From the NCBI GenBank assembly GCA_937995835.1, contig CALKIV010000030.1, forward strand, positions 17,741-81,740: 64,000 nucleotides of DNA, given 5' to 3'. Source of the stretch: an uncultured Dysgonomonas sp. GTDB taxonomy: Bacteria; Bacteroidota; Bacteroidia; Bacteroidales; Dysgonomonadaceae. Made by a program: the position numbers and the translations under genes. The notes beneath the pieces are model-generated. The model made no database searches. It was given only the letters and a program-made list of their open reading frames with translations, and was not told the origin of the DNA. Positions 46,513-56,100 of this stretch are shown here, one piece after another (positions within the stretch are counted from its first letter, which is position 1; the number at the start of each line of letters is the position of its first letter).

Positions 46513-46517
46513 CCTTT

Positions 46518-46551
46518 CTTCCGATTACGTTGTTTATACTTCCGATTGCGT
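46518..46551. promoter_or_regulatory. Two direct repeats, probable AraC-type operator
   Basis: The 13-base sequence CTTCCGATTRCGT occurs at 46518-46530 and 46539-46551, a 21-base period (two helical turns), directly upstream of the regulator's ATG at 46512. Two same-orientation half-sites on one face of the helix are the usual AraC/PchR operator form. TATCTTTG on the minus strand (46596-46589) is a possible -7 for the regulator gene, and GATCTTTG on plus (46576-46583) a one-mismatch -7 for the transporter operon. Confidence 0.6.
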
Positions 46552-46626
46552 AAGTACTTGCATATTTAGAAATCTGATCTTTGCACCACAAAGATAATTA
46601 TTTAAAATCAATCTAAATAACAAAAG

Positions 46627-48003
46627 ATGCAAGCAAATAAAAATAAGGCATTCATTCTCATCATTTTGTTGATTGCTACTATTCTCAGTCCTCTCGATTT
46701 CTATATTGTCAACCTAGCCCTCACCCCTATTCAAAAAGGGCTAAACACCTCTGCAGGACAATTGCAGATGATTGTTTCGTTCTATACCTGCGCGTATGCT
46801 GTCTTCCAGATAACAGGAGGTAGATTAGGTGATTTACTTGGAAAAAAACAGATGTTTCTCACAGGATTATTTGGTTTTATAAGTGCTTCTGCTATCTGTG
46901 GATTGGCCATCAGTCCCACAATGATTATTGTCGGACGAGTGATGCAAGGTGTTTCAGGTGCCATAATGGCGCCACAGGTGCTTGCAATCATTCATGTCAC
47001 CTTCACAGAAAAAGAGAAAACAAAAGTAATGGCACTTTACAGTTTCACTTTTGGACTTGCTGCTGTACTTGGTCAATATCTTGGAGGCTTACTCATTGCC
47101 TACAATATTATGGACTTAGGCTGGAGAGTTATCTTCTTGATGAATATACCAATTGGTTTAACAGCTTTTATTGGGGCAATATTTCTACTCCCTAAGCCAG
47201 AAAAAGAACCAAGTGATAGCATCGATATTTTAGGCATCATACTACTATCATTATCCTTAGGGCTAATTGTTTATCCCCTAACTTTAGTTTCAGAAGAAGG
47301 TTGGAGTATTACAGTGATCACCATGTTGTTGAGTAGTTTCATGTTCTTAATTTCATTTATCACCTATCAAAAGAAGATGGTGGCTAAAAGCAAAACACCC
47401 TTGATAGACCTTAATGTTTTCAAATTCAAAAATCTCTCGATAGGTAGTTTTGTTGCTTTTCTATTTTACACCAGTGGCATTTTTTATCTTGCTTTGGGTA
47501 TCTACTTGCAAGAAGACCAACATTGGAGCTCACTAGATGCTGGCACAGCAATTGTTCCATTTGGTATTGCCTTCCTTATCTCCTCTTTAGGATCTCCAAA
47601 GGTGGTGAAATGGATTGGCAACACAATCCTAAACATTGGCATTTTGACTAAAGCCTTGGGTTTTATCCTGATCATATACAGCATTTCGCTACCTAGCCCA
47701 ACAGGCATCTTATTTTCTATAGGATTAGCATTGGCAGGCTGTGGTATGGGGCTAACACTATCCTCCATTGTAAGAATCTCACTGCTAAACATCCCTCACC
47801 GATATGCAGGCTTAGCATCAGGAGTCATCAATTGCTCACTGCAAATTGGCTCTGCCATAGGTGTTGCAGGCATCGGAAGCGTATTTTTCTCCCTAGGCAG
47901 AGAGCATAGCTTTGCCTATGCCTTCCAAATATCATTGACTATTGTTGTTGTTTTATTGGGTATTGCTTGTTGTAGTGCATTATTTATCACAAAGAAAAGA
48001 TGA
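46627..48003 (+). CDS. MFS transporter, DHA2 drug/siderophore exporter type
   Basis: 458 residues, about 14 membrane segments. Motif A GGRLGDLLGKKQMF, motif C region GLAAVLGQYLGG and the opening SPLDFYIVNLALTPIQ are typical of DHA2 (EmrB/QacA/LfrA) antiporters. Translationally coupled to the ABC binding protein by an ATGA overlap, so it belongs to the same physiological task, perhaps export of a chelator or of a compound brought in with it. Confidence 0.9.
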   Translation: MQANKNKAFILIILLIATILSPLDFYIVNLALTPIQKGLNTSAGQLQMIVSFYTCAYAVFQITGGRLGDLLGKKQMFLTGLFGFISASAICGLAISPTMIIVGRVMQGVSGAIMAPQVLAIIHVTFTEKEKTKVMALYSFTFGLAAVLGQYLGGLLIAYNIMDLGWRVIFLMNIPIGLTAFIGAIFLLPKPEKEPSDSIDILGIILLSLSLGLIVYPLTLVSEEGWSITVITMLLSSFMFLISFITYQKKMVAKSKTPLIDLNVFKFKNLSIGSFVAFLFYTSGIFYLALGIYLQEDQHWSSLDAGTAIVPFGIAFLISSLGSPKVVKWIGNTILNIGILTKALGFILIIYSISLPSPTGILFSIGLALAGCGMGLTLSSIVRISLLNIPHRYAGLASGVINCSLQIGSAIGVAGIGSVFFSLGREHSFAYAFQISLTIVVVLLGIACCSALFITKKR

Positions 48004-48869
48004 GGCTAAAACTATTCATAATAACATTTCTATTCTTGTGCATGTCCTGTCAACCAGTAAAGAAAGAGCCCAAAGAATCCAACTATGAACGAGTCATCGT
48101 TTTAGGACAGGCTGCCATAGAGTTACTTTTAGAACTAGGATTAGAAGACAAGATCGTTGGAATCGCATATTTCGATAATTTAGGTGATTTCACCGTAGAA
48201 AGTAGCCTTCCTGTTCTATCTACGAATTGGACTGATAAAGAAACTATTCTGTCATTAAAGCCCGACCTGATCTTTGCTATGGAGGCTGCCTTCAGAACAG
48301 ACAGAATAGGTAGTGAAACCTTTTGGAACAAAAGAGGAGTAAAGACTTTTATTGTAGATAATTATAAGGAAGAAAAGTGCTTTGAAAATTATTGTAAAGA
48401 CATTCAAAATACAGGAGAGTTATTTGATATTCCCCACAAGACAAATCCTATTCTGAAAAGAATAACGGAGACGAGAGGTAAATATTCAAGAAAAAAACCT
48501 CAACGGCAAAGGATTCTACATCTATCCTTTATAGGAAACAATCAGATGTACTACTACCCTCCTGGGATGTGTCTGATTGATGAAATCATAGAAGACTGTG
48601 GAGGTGGTTTCATCAACCTTGGAGACAAGTCTTTCATTATTTCTACAGAAGCAATCATAGAAGCCAAACCTGATAAGATAATTGTTACTCAATTTAGAAA
48701 ACAGAGAGGAGATATAATTATCAATAAGCTAATCAACAACCCTATTCTGAATCATTTACCTGTTATTAAGAATCATCTTCTACTAGAAGTAGACTACACT
48801 CAGGCCATTAGAGGAGCTGCAGATATGGAAGATATTTATAATAAGACTCACAATTTTTTGAAAGAATGA
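48000..48869 (+). CDS. FecB/BtuF-type ABC substrate-binding lipoprotein
   Basis: 289 residues with a lipobox (LCMSC, Cys17). The periplasmic-binding TroA/FhuD-like fold is indicated by IVGIAYFDNLGDF, SLKPDLIFAMEAAFRTD, and the C-terminal ADMEDIYNKTHNFL helix. It captures Fe-siderophore, haem or cobalamin for the permease, which overlaps it by 4 bases. Confidence 0.88.
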   Translation: MRLKLFIITFLFLCMSCQPVKKEPKESNYERVIVLGQAAIELLLELGLEDKIVGIAYFDNLGDFTVESSLPVLSTNWTDKETILSLKPDLIFAMEAAFRTDRIGSETFWNKRGVKTFIVDNYKEEKCFENYCKDIQNTGELFDIPHKTNPILKRITETRGKYSRKKPQRQRILHLSFIGNNQMYYYPPGMCLIDEIIEDCGGGFINLGDKSFIISTEAIIEAKPDKIIVTQFRKQRGDIIINKLINNPILNHLPVIKNHLLLEVDYTQAIRGAADMEDIYNKTHNFLKE

Positions 48870-49873
48870 CAAAGACATATAAGACAGCCATTTTTGCATT
48901 GGCATGCACATTATTAATATCAATTGCTATCTCACTAAAATTGGGGCAATTGGATATTTCACTTCAAGAGATATACAATACTTTCCTCTTTCAGGAAGAT
49001 CAATTGATTACTGATATTATTTTCAATCTTCGCCTGCCTAGAATCATTTTTGCTGCTTTAGTTGGCTGTGCTTTAGCACTGTGTGGCTATGTGATGCAAG
49101 CCTCTGTACAAAACCCATTGGCCGATCCGTATATTTTAGGTATCTCATCGGGAGCTTCCTTAGGAGCTACATTCTTTCTTCTAGTCAACTTTACGATTGG
49201 CAGTTTAGGACAAGAGATACTAATCTCCATTTCTGCCTTTTTAGGAGCTGTACTAGCCATCGGCTTGGTCTATATCACTGCTACTTATAAAGGCAAGCTG
49301 ACCACTACCCGTTTGGTTTTGGCTGGTGTCATTGTCAATACTCTCTGTACTGCCACAAGTAATATGTTGATATACACAGCTAAGGATATTGAAGGAATCA
49401 GAAGTGTTACGTTTTGGACAATGGGCAGTCTGACAAATATCTCTTGGTTTCAGGTTTCGGGTGTTGCATTTGTGCTACTACTATGTATAATATATTTTCT
49501 AACTCAGCTTCGCACCTTAAACATCATCAGTTTGGGAGACGATACAGCCATTACACTAGGTGTCAACACACATCTAAAAAGGAAGATCTATATACTGATA
49601 GTCACTCTCTTAACTGGCATCATGGTAGCTCAATGTGGTATCATTGGATTTGCAGGACTAATCATTCCCCATGCCGTCAGAGCCATTTGCCATACAAGTA
49701 ACAGTAATATCCTTCCAGTAGTGCTCCTATCTGGCAGTGTTTTCCTTGTTCTCATCGATTTACTCTCTAGAGTGGCACTGAGCAATCAAGAAATTCCCAT
49801 TGGCATCATCACCTCTGTTATTGGAGCCCCAATATTCTTAATTATATTTCTGAAAAAAGATTATGGAGCATAA
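48866..49873 (+). CDS. FecCD-family ABC transporter permease
   Basis: 335 residues with the FecCD landmarks RLPRIIFAALVGCALALCG, NPLADPYILGISSGASLGA and GIIGFAGLIIPHAVRAIC. About ten membrane segments. It is coupled to the binding protein upstream (ATGA) and to the ATPase downstream (11-base overlap). This is a complete importer, unlike the permease/ATPase pair at 6.9-9.0 kb. Confidence 0.93.
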   Translation: MTKTYKTAIFALACTLLISIAISLKLGQLDISLQEIYNTFLFQEDQLITDIIFNLRLPRIIFAALVGCALALCGYVMQASVQNPLADPYILGISSGASLGATFFLLVNFTIGSLGQEILISISAFLGAVLAIGLVYITATYKGKLTTTRLVLAGVIVNTLCTATSNMLIYTAKDIEGIRSVTFWTMGSLTNISWFQVSGVAFVLLLCIIYFLTQLRTLNIISLGDDTAITLGVNTHLKRKIYILIVTLLTGIMVAQCGIIGFAGLIIPHAVRAICHTSNSNILPVVLLSGSVFLVLIDLLSRVALSNQEIPIGIITSVIGAPIFLIIFLKKDYGA

Positions 49874-50651
49874 GAGTAAAAACAATATGGAACTTAAAAT
49901 TAAAAATATATCTGTCAACATACAAGACAGAAATATACTACAAGACATCTCCCTGTTGGCTTCTCCTAGGCAGTTTATAGGACTACTAGGAGCAAATGGG
50001 AGTGGCAAGTCTACCCTATTGAAAACCATTTACAGAGTTCTGAAACCAATATCAGGAACCATCTACCTCAACGAACGTGAAGTTCTAACCTCTCCATTAC
50101 AACAATTGGCTAAAGAGTTGGCAGTAGTAGGACAGTTCAATCACACTGACTTTGACTTTAGTGTGCTGGATTTTGTCCTAATGGGACGTTATCCACACAA
50201 AAAGAAATTCGAAAAGATGAATCAGAGAGACAAAGAAATAGCTTTTCTAAGTCTTGATAAAATGGGCATGAAAGCATATGCTTCTCGTAGCATCTCTACC
50301 CTATCAGGTGGCGAGAAGCAACGCATCATTGTTGCCCGAGCCTTAGCACAAGAGCCAAAATGCTTGATATTGGACGAACCAACAAATCACCTAGACATCA
50401 AGCATCAATTACAATTATTCTCTATCCTCAAAGAAATGCAGATCACGACCATTGCCGCCATCCATGACATTGCTTTTGCATACAACTTCTGCGACAAGAT
50501 TTATGCTCTAAAAGATGGGCAGGTAGCTAGTTTTGGTTCTCCTCAGGAGGTAGTTACCCCAACGATCATCAAACAAGTGTATGATGTGGATATCGAGATC
50601 CTCCATTCAGAAGACAAAGAAGAAATAGCCATTTGTTATCCCCTTAAATAA
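49863..50651 (+). CDS. ABC transporter ATP-binding protein (FecE/HmuV type)
   Basis: 262 residues: Walker A GANGSGKST, signature LSGGEKQR, Walker B CLILDEPTNHLD, H-loop AIHDIAFAY. Standard length, without the C-terminal extension of the paralogue at 7911. The ATG at 49863 lies inside the permease gene; an alternative ATG eight codons later (49887) is just after its stop. Last gene of the AraC-linked operon. Confidence 0.93.
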   Translation: MEHKSKNNMELKIKNISVNIQDRNILQDISLLASPRQFIGLLGANGSGKSTLLKTIYRVLKPISGTIYLNEREVLTSPLQQLAKELAVVGQFNHTDFDFSVLDFVLMGRYPHKKKFEKMNQRDKEIAFLSLDKMGMKAYASRSISTLSGGEKQRIIVARALAQEPKCLILDEPTNHLDIKHQLQLFSILKEMQITTIAAIHDIAFAYNFCDKIYALKDGQVASFGSPQEVVTPTIIKQVYDVDIEILHSEDKEEIAICYPLK

Positions 50652-50785
50652 AATTGATGATCCTTGATCTGTTCTCTGAGAAGAAGAACTAAGGGCTAAA
50701 AGATGTTTTATCATATATCGTACATTTTTTTGATAAGCTACTAAATTATCGTTTCTTTAGATTATCAAATTGCGGGAAATACATT

Positions 50786-51472
50786 ATGCAGATAATAAAT
50801 AGTATTGGATTACATCTCTTTATGGTTGCGCTGATTGTTATATTAGCAGGATTAATCATCATAAATAGAAATAACATCTCAAAAAATGAGACCAAATGGG
50901 CTAAAATCTTTGGTTACACTATCTTAACAGTATGGATATTGTATAACATTTACAATTTCTTGCCTACAAACTTCAAAATTGGAGAAAGTCTCCCCCTACA
51001 TGTCTGCGATGTACTGGCTGGAGTATCTATTATAGCTTTGCTGAGCCAAAATAGAAAAGCTCGCACAGTTTTATACTTTTGTGCCTTACCACTTACAAGT
51101 CAAGCAATCATGACACCAACAGGAGAACAAAATCCTCTTCTAATCAGATTTTGGCTATTTTGGTGCCTACATGCTGGTATCATCCTCGCTTCCATTTATG
51201 AGATTTGCATCAGAAAATATAGCCCAACTTTCAAAAGCTTCCTATTCGTGGTGCTTTGCGATATTTTATATATCATCATCATCTTACCAATAGATGTGGT
51301 TTTCAATTTCAATTATGGTTTTATCGGCAATTCATCGCCAGATACTGCCACAATGGTCGATGTATTTGGACCATGGCCCATTCGAATTCTGTGGATGCTA
51401 TCAGCTGTAGTTCTTGTACAGTTTCTCATGTATGTGCCTTGGAGATTGAAAAAAAGTGATAATTTATCATAA
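50786..51472 (+). CDS. TIGR02206/YwaF-family integral membrane protein
   Basis: 228 residues with about seven membrane segments. LPLHVCDVLAGVSIIALL and MTPTGEQNPLLIRFWLFWCLHAG are the family's signature regions (His-Cys-Asp and a loop before His). Function unknown. An inverted repeat, TTTGATAA at 50729-50736 and TTATCAAA at 50762-50769, precedes the start and may be regulatory. Confidence 0.75.
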   Translation: MQIINSIGLHLFMVALIVILAGLIIINRNNISKNETKWAKIFGYTILTVWILYNIYNFLPTNFKIGESLPLHVCDVLAGVSIIALLSQNRKARTVLYFCALPLTSQAIMTPTGEQNPLLIRFWLFWCLHAGIILASIYEICIRKYSPTFKSFLFVVLCDILYIIIILPIDVVFNFNYGFIGNSSPDTATMVDVFGPWPIRILWMLSAVVLVQFLMYVPWRLKKSDNLS

Positions 51473-51475
51473 TTA

Positions 51476-51835
51476 TTACAGAGAAGTCAAGCATGATTTA
51501 TCAAAAGATTTCCTGTATAGTTTTGCATTCTCCCCTTCCGAAAAAGTAAATCCAATATAGAGACTCCATGCTGAAAAGGAGGATACTGTTGATTATACTC
51601 TTTATATCCAGAATAATCCATCCATTCCACTTCAATGTTTTCTTGGTTAAACAGTGAAGTAACCAAAGTAGTCCATTCTGTGTCTTAATCTTGTTTCTGT
51701 TTCTCCAGTCCCGACGAGTATATTGTACCTCATCCAATATGATGAATTCATCCACCAGATTAATCATGTCAAAATATCCTTTCCAAGGAATATAATTGGA
51801 TTGTAGAATTGCTACTTTTTTTCTATTTCTGCCAT
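51476..51835 (-). pseudogene. Degraded WbqC-family gene
   Basis: Pieces of a WbqC protein (usually about 230 residues; linked to glycan or O-antigen loci) remain in three frames. The likely old ATG at 51835 reads MAEIEK and would continue into KKVAILQSNYIPWKGYFDMI if a run of seven A had eight. That frame continues through LDEVQYTRRDWRNRNKIKTQ to about 51680, where about 100 residues are missing. The C-terminal part then appears in another frame as NQENIEVEWMDYSGYKEYN, then PPFQHGVSILDLLF, and after one more shift GENAKLYRKSFDKSCLTSL and a stop at 51476. At least three frame changes and one deletion make it non-functional. Confidence 0.85.
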
Positions 51836-51913
51836 TTAGTTTGTCGCAAGAAGAGGATAACCTAAAGTAAGATTTATAATAGAACGAAGGTAATATATTA
51901 TTATCAAACAATA

Positions 51914-51959
51914 ATTCCACGGGAATAATTTTCCTAAAGAAACAATTATTTTATCTTTG
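51914..51959 (+). promoter_or_regulatory. Promoter of the thioredoxin-like/marR unit with two predicted MarR sites
   Basis: TATCTTTG at 51952-51959 is an exact -7 box, about 25 bases before the ATG at 51983. Two dyads of the form TTTCC-NNN-GGAAA lie upstream and over the -33 area: ATTCC-ACG-GGAAT (51914-51926) and TTTCC-TAA-AGAAA (51930-51942). The same motif recurs at the efflux promoter near 58.8 kb. Binding by the MarR protein would block RNA polymerase here. Confidence 0.55.
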
Positions 51960-51982
51960 TAAGGCACAGAAAAGAGAAGGAC

Positions 51983-52258
51983 ATGAAGACAACAAATTTG
52001 GCAAAGTACGAATTCATAAAAAAGGTTGCTAACAGTGAGGAAAATGATAATGAATGGAAATATTTGGGAGACAAACCTGCTTTAATTGTATACAAGATAA
52101 ATACACAAGAAGAACAAGATCTTACTGCACTTTTGGGCATTCGTAGCATTCCCTCTCTCCTATTTGTGCCGATGGATGAACAACCTCAAATGAGCACGGG
52201 TGCATTACCCAAAGATCAATTAAAAGAATCTATCGAGAATGTATTATTGAAAAAGTAA
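51983..52258 (+). pseudogene. Thioredoxin-like protein lacking the active-site segment
   Basis: 91 residues in one intact frame. The N-terminal part (KTTNLAKYEFIKKVANSEEN, then EWKYLGDKPALIV) and the C-terminal part (YKINTQEEQDLTALLGIRSIPSLLFVPM, shown here as IRSIPSLLF with the cis-Pro) are those of a Bacteroidales thioredoxin of about 130 residues. The middle, including WCGPC and the following helix, is missing: PALIV joins directly to YKINT. The in-frame deletion of about 35 residues removes both redox cysteines, so thioredoxin activity is not expected. The gene still has a good promoter and leads into marR (20-base gap). Confidence 0.8.
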
Positions 52259-52278
52259 TTGATTTAAATTTTACAATT

Positions 52279-52662
52279 ATGGCAAATACAAATAACAGTG
52301 ACAACTCACAAATAAGTGCACTATGTAAAATTCGAGATGTATATAAAGCTATATCTGAGTTTGAAGTAGACTTTCAAAAGCTACATGATTTAGGAATGAA
52401 TGAAGGAATGCTATTATGCTCGCTCAATACTCAGAAATACTCTTCTAATGAGTTAGCTGATAAATTGGGGCTTAGCAATTCAAATACATCGAAAATAATA
52501 AAGTCAGTAGAAAAGAAAGGGCTTATCGAACGTATTATAGGAGAAGAGGATAAGCGTCAAATGTATTTCACTCTGACTAATTCCGGACGTAAAAAAATGG
52601 AACAAATTAAATGTTCCAAATTTGACATTCCTAAATTACTCAGATCAGTAGTAAAACCATAG
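52279..52662 (+). CDS. MarR-family transcriptional regulator
   Basis: 127 residues. The winged helix is visible: YSSNELADKLGLSNSNTSKIIKSVEKKGLIER is the helix-turn-helix region (short form SSNELADKLGLSNSNTSKII), followed by the wing EEDKRQMYFTLTNSGRKKM. Acts as a dimer, commonly repressing efflux genes until a ligand or oxidant binds; Cys residues at about 16, 49 and 114 could sense redox. Likely cotranscribed with the thioredoxin-like gene, and the RND efflux operon converges on it from the other side. Confidence 0.88.
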   Translation: MANTNNSDNSQISALCKIRDVYKAISEFEVDFQKLHDLGMNEGMLLCSLNTQKYSSNELADKLGLSNSNTSKIIKSVEKKGLIERIIGEEDKRQMYFTLTNSGRKKMEQIKCSKFDIPKLLRSVVKP

Positions 52663-52695
52663 TGAAGATCGATCGTCGTTAAAACGATTTAAAAG

Positions 52696-52733
52696 ATAAA
52701 TACGAGTAATAGTAGACTATTACTCGTATTTAT
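52696..52733. terminator. Long perfect hairpin after marR
   Basis: An 18-bp perfect inverted repeat (ATAAATACGAGTAATAGT / ACTATTACTCGTATTTAT) with a 2-base centre, 33 bases after the marR stop. Downstream TATTTGAGATTCTTTT is T-rich but lacks an immediate U-run. Probable terminator or mRNA-stabilising hairpin. Confidence 0.75.
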
Positions 52734-52928
52734 TTGAGATTCTTTTCGGCCAAGAAAACGCAATACAGAAGTTTTTCCTCTCTGGCCTATTCCTTCGGTT
52801 AACTCAACATCCGCTTCATCCAGAAGACCTGATACCCAGAGTTCCAAAACATTGAGAGTGTCTCTTGCCCTGAGCATTAAAAAGGAAAGTATATATAATA
52901 TTTACTCTCCTTTTCTTTATACAGAATC
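52734..52928. other. Unassigned stretch with higher GC than its surroundings
   Basis: Between the hairpin and the DUF2892 gene about 130 bases (52745-52875) are noticeably richer in G and C than neighbouring DNA. The minus strand has a 62-residue open frame (52877-52689) containing LLDEADVELTEGIGQRGK, which runs into the hairpin and matches nothing recognised. It may be a remnant of a lost gene. Confidence 0.3.
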
Positions 52929-53117
52929 TTAATCTTTTACATTCAGTTTCTTAAGCAAAATTTCAAGAGGACAGAATTTGGTGAAAGATGATTGTATAAG
53001 ATTAACTCCAACAAAAGCAGGTAACAATAGCCATTCAATAGCAACAAAATAAGCCAAGGAAATACCTAACAAAACAAATGTTCCTGCAACTAAACGAATA
53101 ATATATTCACGTGTCAT
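52929..53117 (-). CDS. DUF2892 / YgaP-like small membrane protein
   Basis: 62 residues with two membrane helices (IIRLVAGTFVLLGISLAYF and WLLLPAFVGVNLIQSSF) and the family end FCPLEILLKKLNV. In other genomes it is often a domain fused to rhodanese or sits beside thioredoxin and sulfur genes. It directly follows the RND gene (2-base gap), so it is the last gene of that operon. Its function is unknown. Confidence 0.85.
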   Translation of the reverse strand: MTREYIIRLVAGTFVLLGISLAYFVAIEWLLLPAFVGVNLIQSSFTKFCPLEILLKKLNVKD

Positions 53118-53119
53118 AA

Positions 53120-56100
53120 TTATTTAACTTTTTTCTTCAACATTTTAAAATACAGTAGTGGTACTACAATCAGAGTCAGTACAGTAGAGGTGATAGTCCC
53201 CCCCATTAGAGAGATAGCCAAGCCTTGAAATATTGGGTCGAATAATATTACGATAGCCCCCAAAACGACCCCTCCAGCTGTTAGAATAATAGGTGTAGTC
53301 CGTACAGCACCAGCCTCAATTATAGCTTGTTTTAGAGGAATTCCATCTTTTAATCGAATATCTATAAAGTCTATCAGCAAGACCGAGTTTCGCACCATGA
53401 TTCCAGCGAGAGCAATAAAGCCAATCATTGATGGTGCACTAAAATAAGCCCCTATAATCCAATGCCCGAATATGATACCGATCAGCGATAACGGGATGGC
53501 TGACAACTGTATTAGAGGAGTTACAAAGTTCTGAAACCAAGCCACGATTAATACGTAAATAATAATCAGAACAAAGAGGAATGCTAATCCCAAATCACGA
53601 AAAACCTCATAGGTTATTTGCCATTCACCATCCCATTTCAACGTAAAGTTATCTTCATACATAGGCTGCTCACTATACTCTTCTGACAGACTGTATCCCT
53701 CAGGTAACTTCACCTCTGAAAGTCTATCAGATACCTCGGTTATCGGATAGACAGGACTTTCTAGACTCCCAGCAACTTCTGTTAATACATAAACAACACG
53801 TTTCTGATCTTTTCTATTGATACTTTTTTCTTTTTCACCCTTGCTTACTTTCACTAAATCGCTAATAGGAATAGCTATTCCTTGTTGATTGACCACCTTC
53901 ATGCTCAAGACATCTTCAATGCTTGATTTCTGTTTTTCGGGTAATTGAAGTACAATCTCAACCTGATTAACAGACGAAGACTGATGCAATACTCCAACGG
54001 AGATTCCTGCAAGTGCTGCTCTCATATTTTGAACTATCTGAGCATTGGGTATTCCCAGTTTCATTGCTTTTTCTTTGTCTACTTCAAATTTATATTCTGT
54101 CTGCTCATCTTCTACAGACCAATCTACATCAACAACATTATCTGTGGTTGCCAATAAATCTTTCACTTGTTTGGCTACAGCTATTTGTTGCTCATAGTTT
54201 GGACCATATATTTCAGCAACGATGGTTGACATTACAGGAGGACCCGGAGGTACTTCTACCACCTTTACATTGGCATCATATTTCTTGCCAATAGCTTGCA
54301 AACCTTCGCGAACAGAGCTTGCAATATCATGACTTTGTTCACTTCGGTCATCTTTATTCACAAGATTAACTTGTATGTCGGCTACGTTGTCGCCCATACG
54401 CATATCATAGTGACGAACCAACCCATTAAAGCTGATAGGAGCAGATGTCCCTACATATGTTTGATAGTTGGTAACCTTATCATTATTGCTAACATACACG
54501 GCCAATTCTTTTGCTACAGCAGCTGTACGCTCAAGAGTAGTCCCTTCAGGCATATCAATCACTACCTGAAACTCATTCTTATTGTCGAATGGAAGCATCT
54601 TCACCGGAACAGACTTTGTATAAAATAGTATGAACGATCCCAAAAGTATCACAGTAAGACCTATCATAAATGTCCAACGACGCTTTCTATTTTCTAAAAA
54701 TGGAGTAACTACTTTAGAGTATAGCTTATATATTTTTGTTTCTTGCAAATTAGGCTCTTTTTCTTCTAGAGCCCCTTTCCCATTCTTTTCTTTACGTTGC
54801 AAGAAAAGGTAGCCAAAGTACGGAGTTAATGTCAAAGCAATCACTAATGAGAATATCATAGCTATGGACGCTCCAATTGGCATAGGACTCATATATGGTC
54901 CCATCATCCCCGATACAAAAGCCATAGGTAGCACAGCAGCTATCACTGTCAATGTTGCCAAGATGGTAGGATTTCCTACCTCGTTGATCGCATAAAGAGC
55001 TGCTTGCAAAGGAGGCATCTTTTTCATCTTGAGATGACGATGCATATTCTCGGCAATTACAATAGAATCATCTACTACAATACCCGTTACAAACACCAAG
55101 GCAAAGAGGGTAATTCGGTTTAGTGTATATCCTAAAAAATAATACGCAAACAAGGTTAACGCAAAGGTGACAGGAACCGAAAGAAATACAACTAATCCAC
55201 CTCGCCACCCCATTGCCAGCATCACGAATAACGTTACAACTAGAATTGCAATAGATAAATGAGCTAACAGTTCTGACACCTTGTGCGACGCTGTTTCACC
55301 ATAGTTGCGAGTAACTTCTACATTGAGTTCGTTTGTAATTACATCTTTCTTTAGATGTTCTATTTTATCGATGACAATATCTGCTAATGTCATGGCATCT
55401 GCCCCTTTTTTCTTAGCAATAGAAATAGTCACTGCTGAATAGTCGTCAGGCATACCAGCTTTATTATCTTTTGATGCTACACCATAGCCAAACGACACAT
55501 ATTCTTTGGGGACTTCAGGTCCATCTTCAATTTCGGCTACTTGATGCAGATATATAGGGTGATTATTATTTGTCCCTACAATCAAGTTTTTGACTTCCTC
55601 TACATCTTTAAAGAAATTTCCAGTTTGAACAGAATACACCACATCACCTGTTACAATATTGCCGCTCTGCATTTGTGTATTATTAGATTGTAGCGATTGT
55701 GCTATTGCTCCAAAATCAAGCTTACGCTGTGCCATTTTATCTTTGTCGAGCATCACTTTTAGCTGGCGACTTTGTCCTCCGATGATATTAATTTGTGCTA
55801 CATCTGATATTTTCTTTATCTCAGTACCCACCACTTCTGCTACTTGGCGTATTTGAAAATCGCCCATTTTATCGCTCCAAAATGTCAAAGCCAAAGCAGG
55901 GACATCGTCTATGGCTCGTGATTTTACCAAGGGCATAGTTACTCCTTGCGGCATACGATCCATATTTTTCATCATCTCATTGTAAAGCTTCACTAACGAG
56001 CGTTCTACATCTTCACCTACATAAAACTGTACAGTAAGCATTCCCATCCCATTCATAGATGTAGAATATACATGCTCAACTCCTTTGATATTGGAGATCA

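Noticed and set aside
53945..54628. Several open frames on the plus strand inside the RND pump gene
   Set aside because: Antisense shadows of a clearly coding gene, with no family features.
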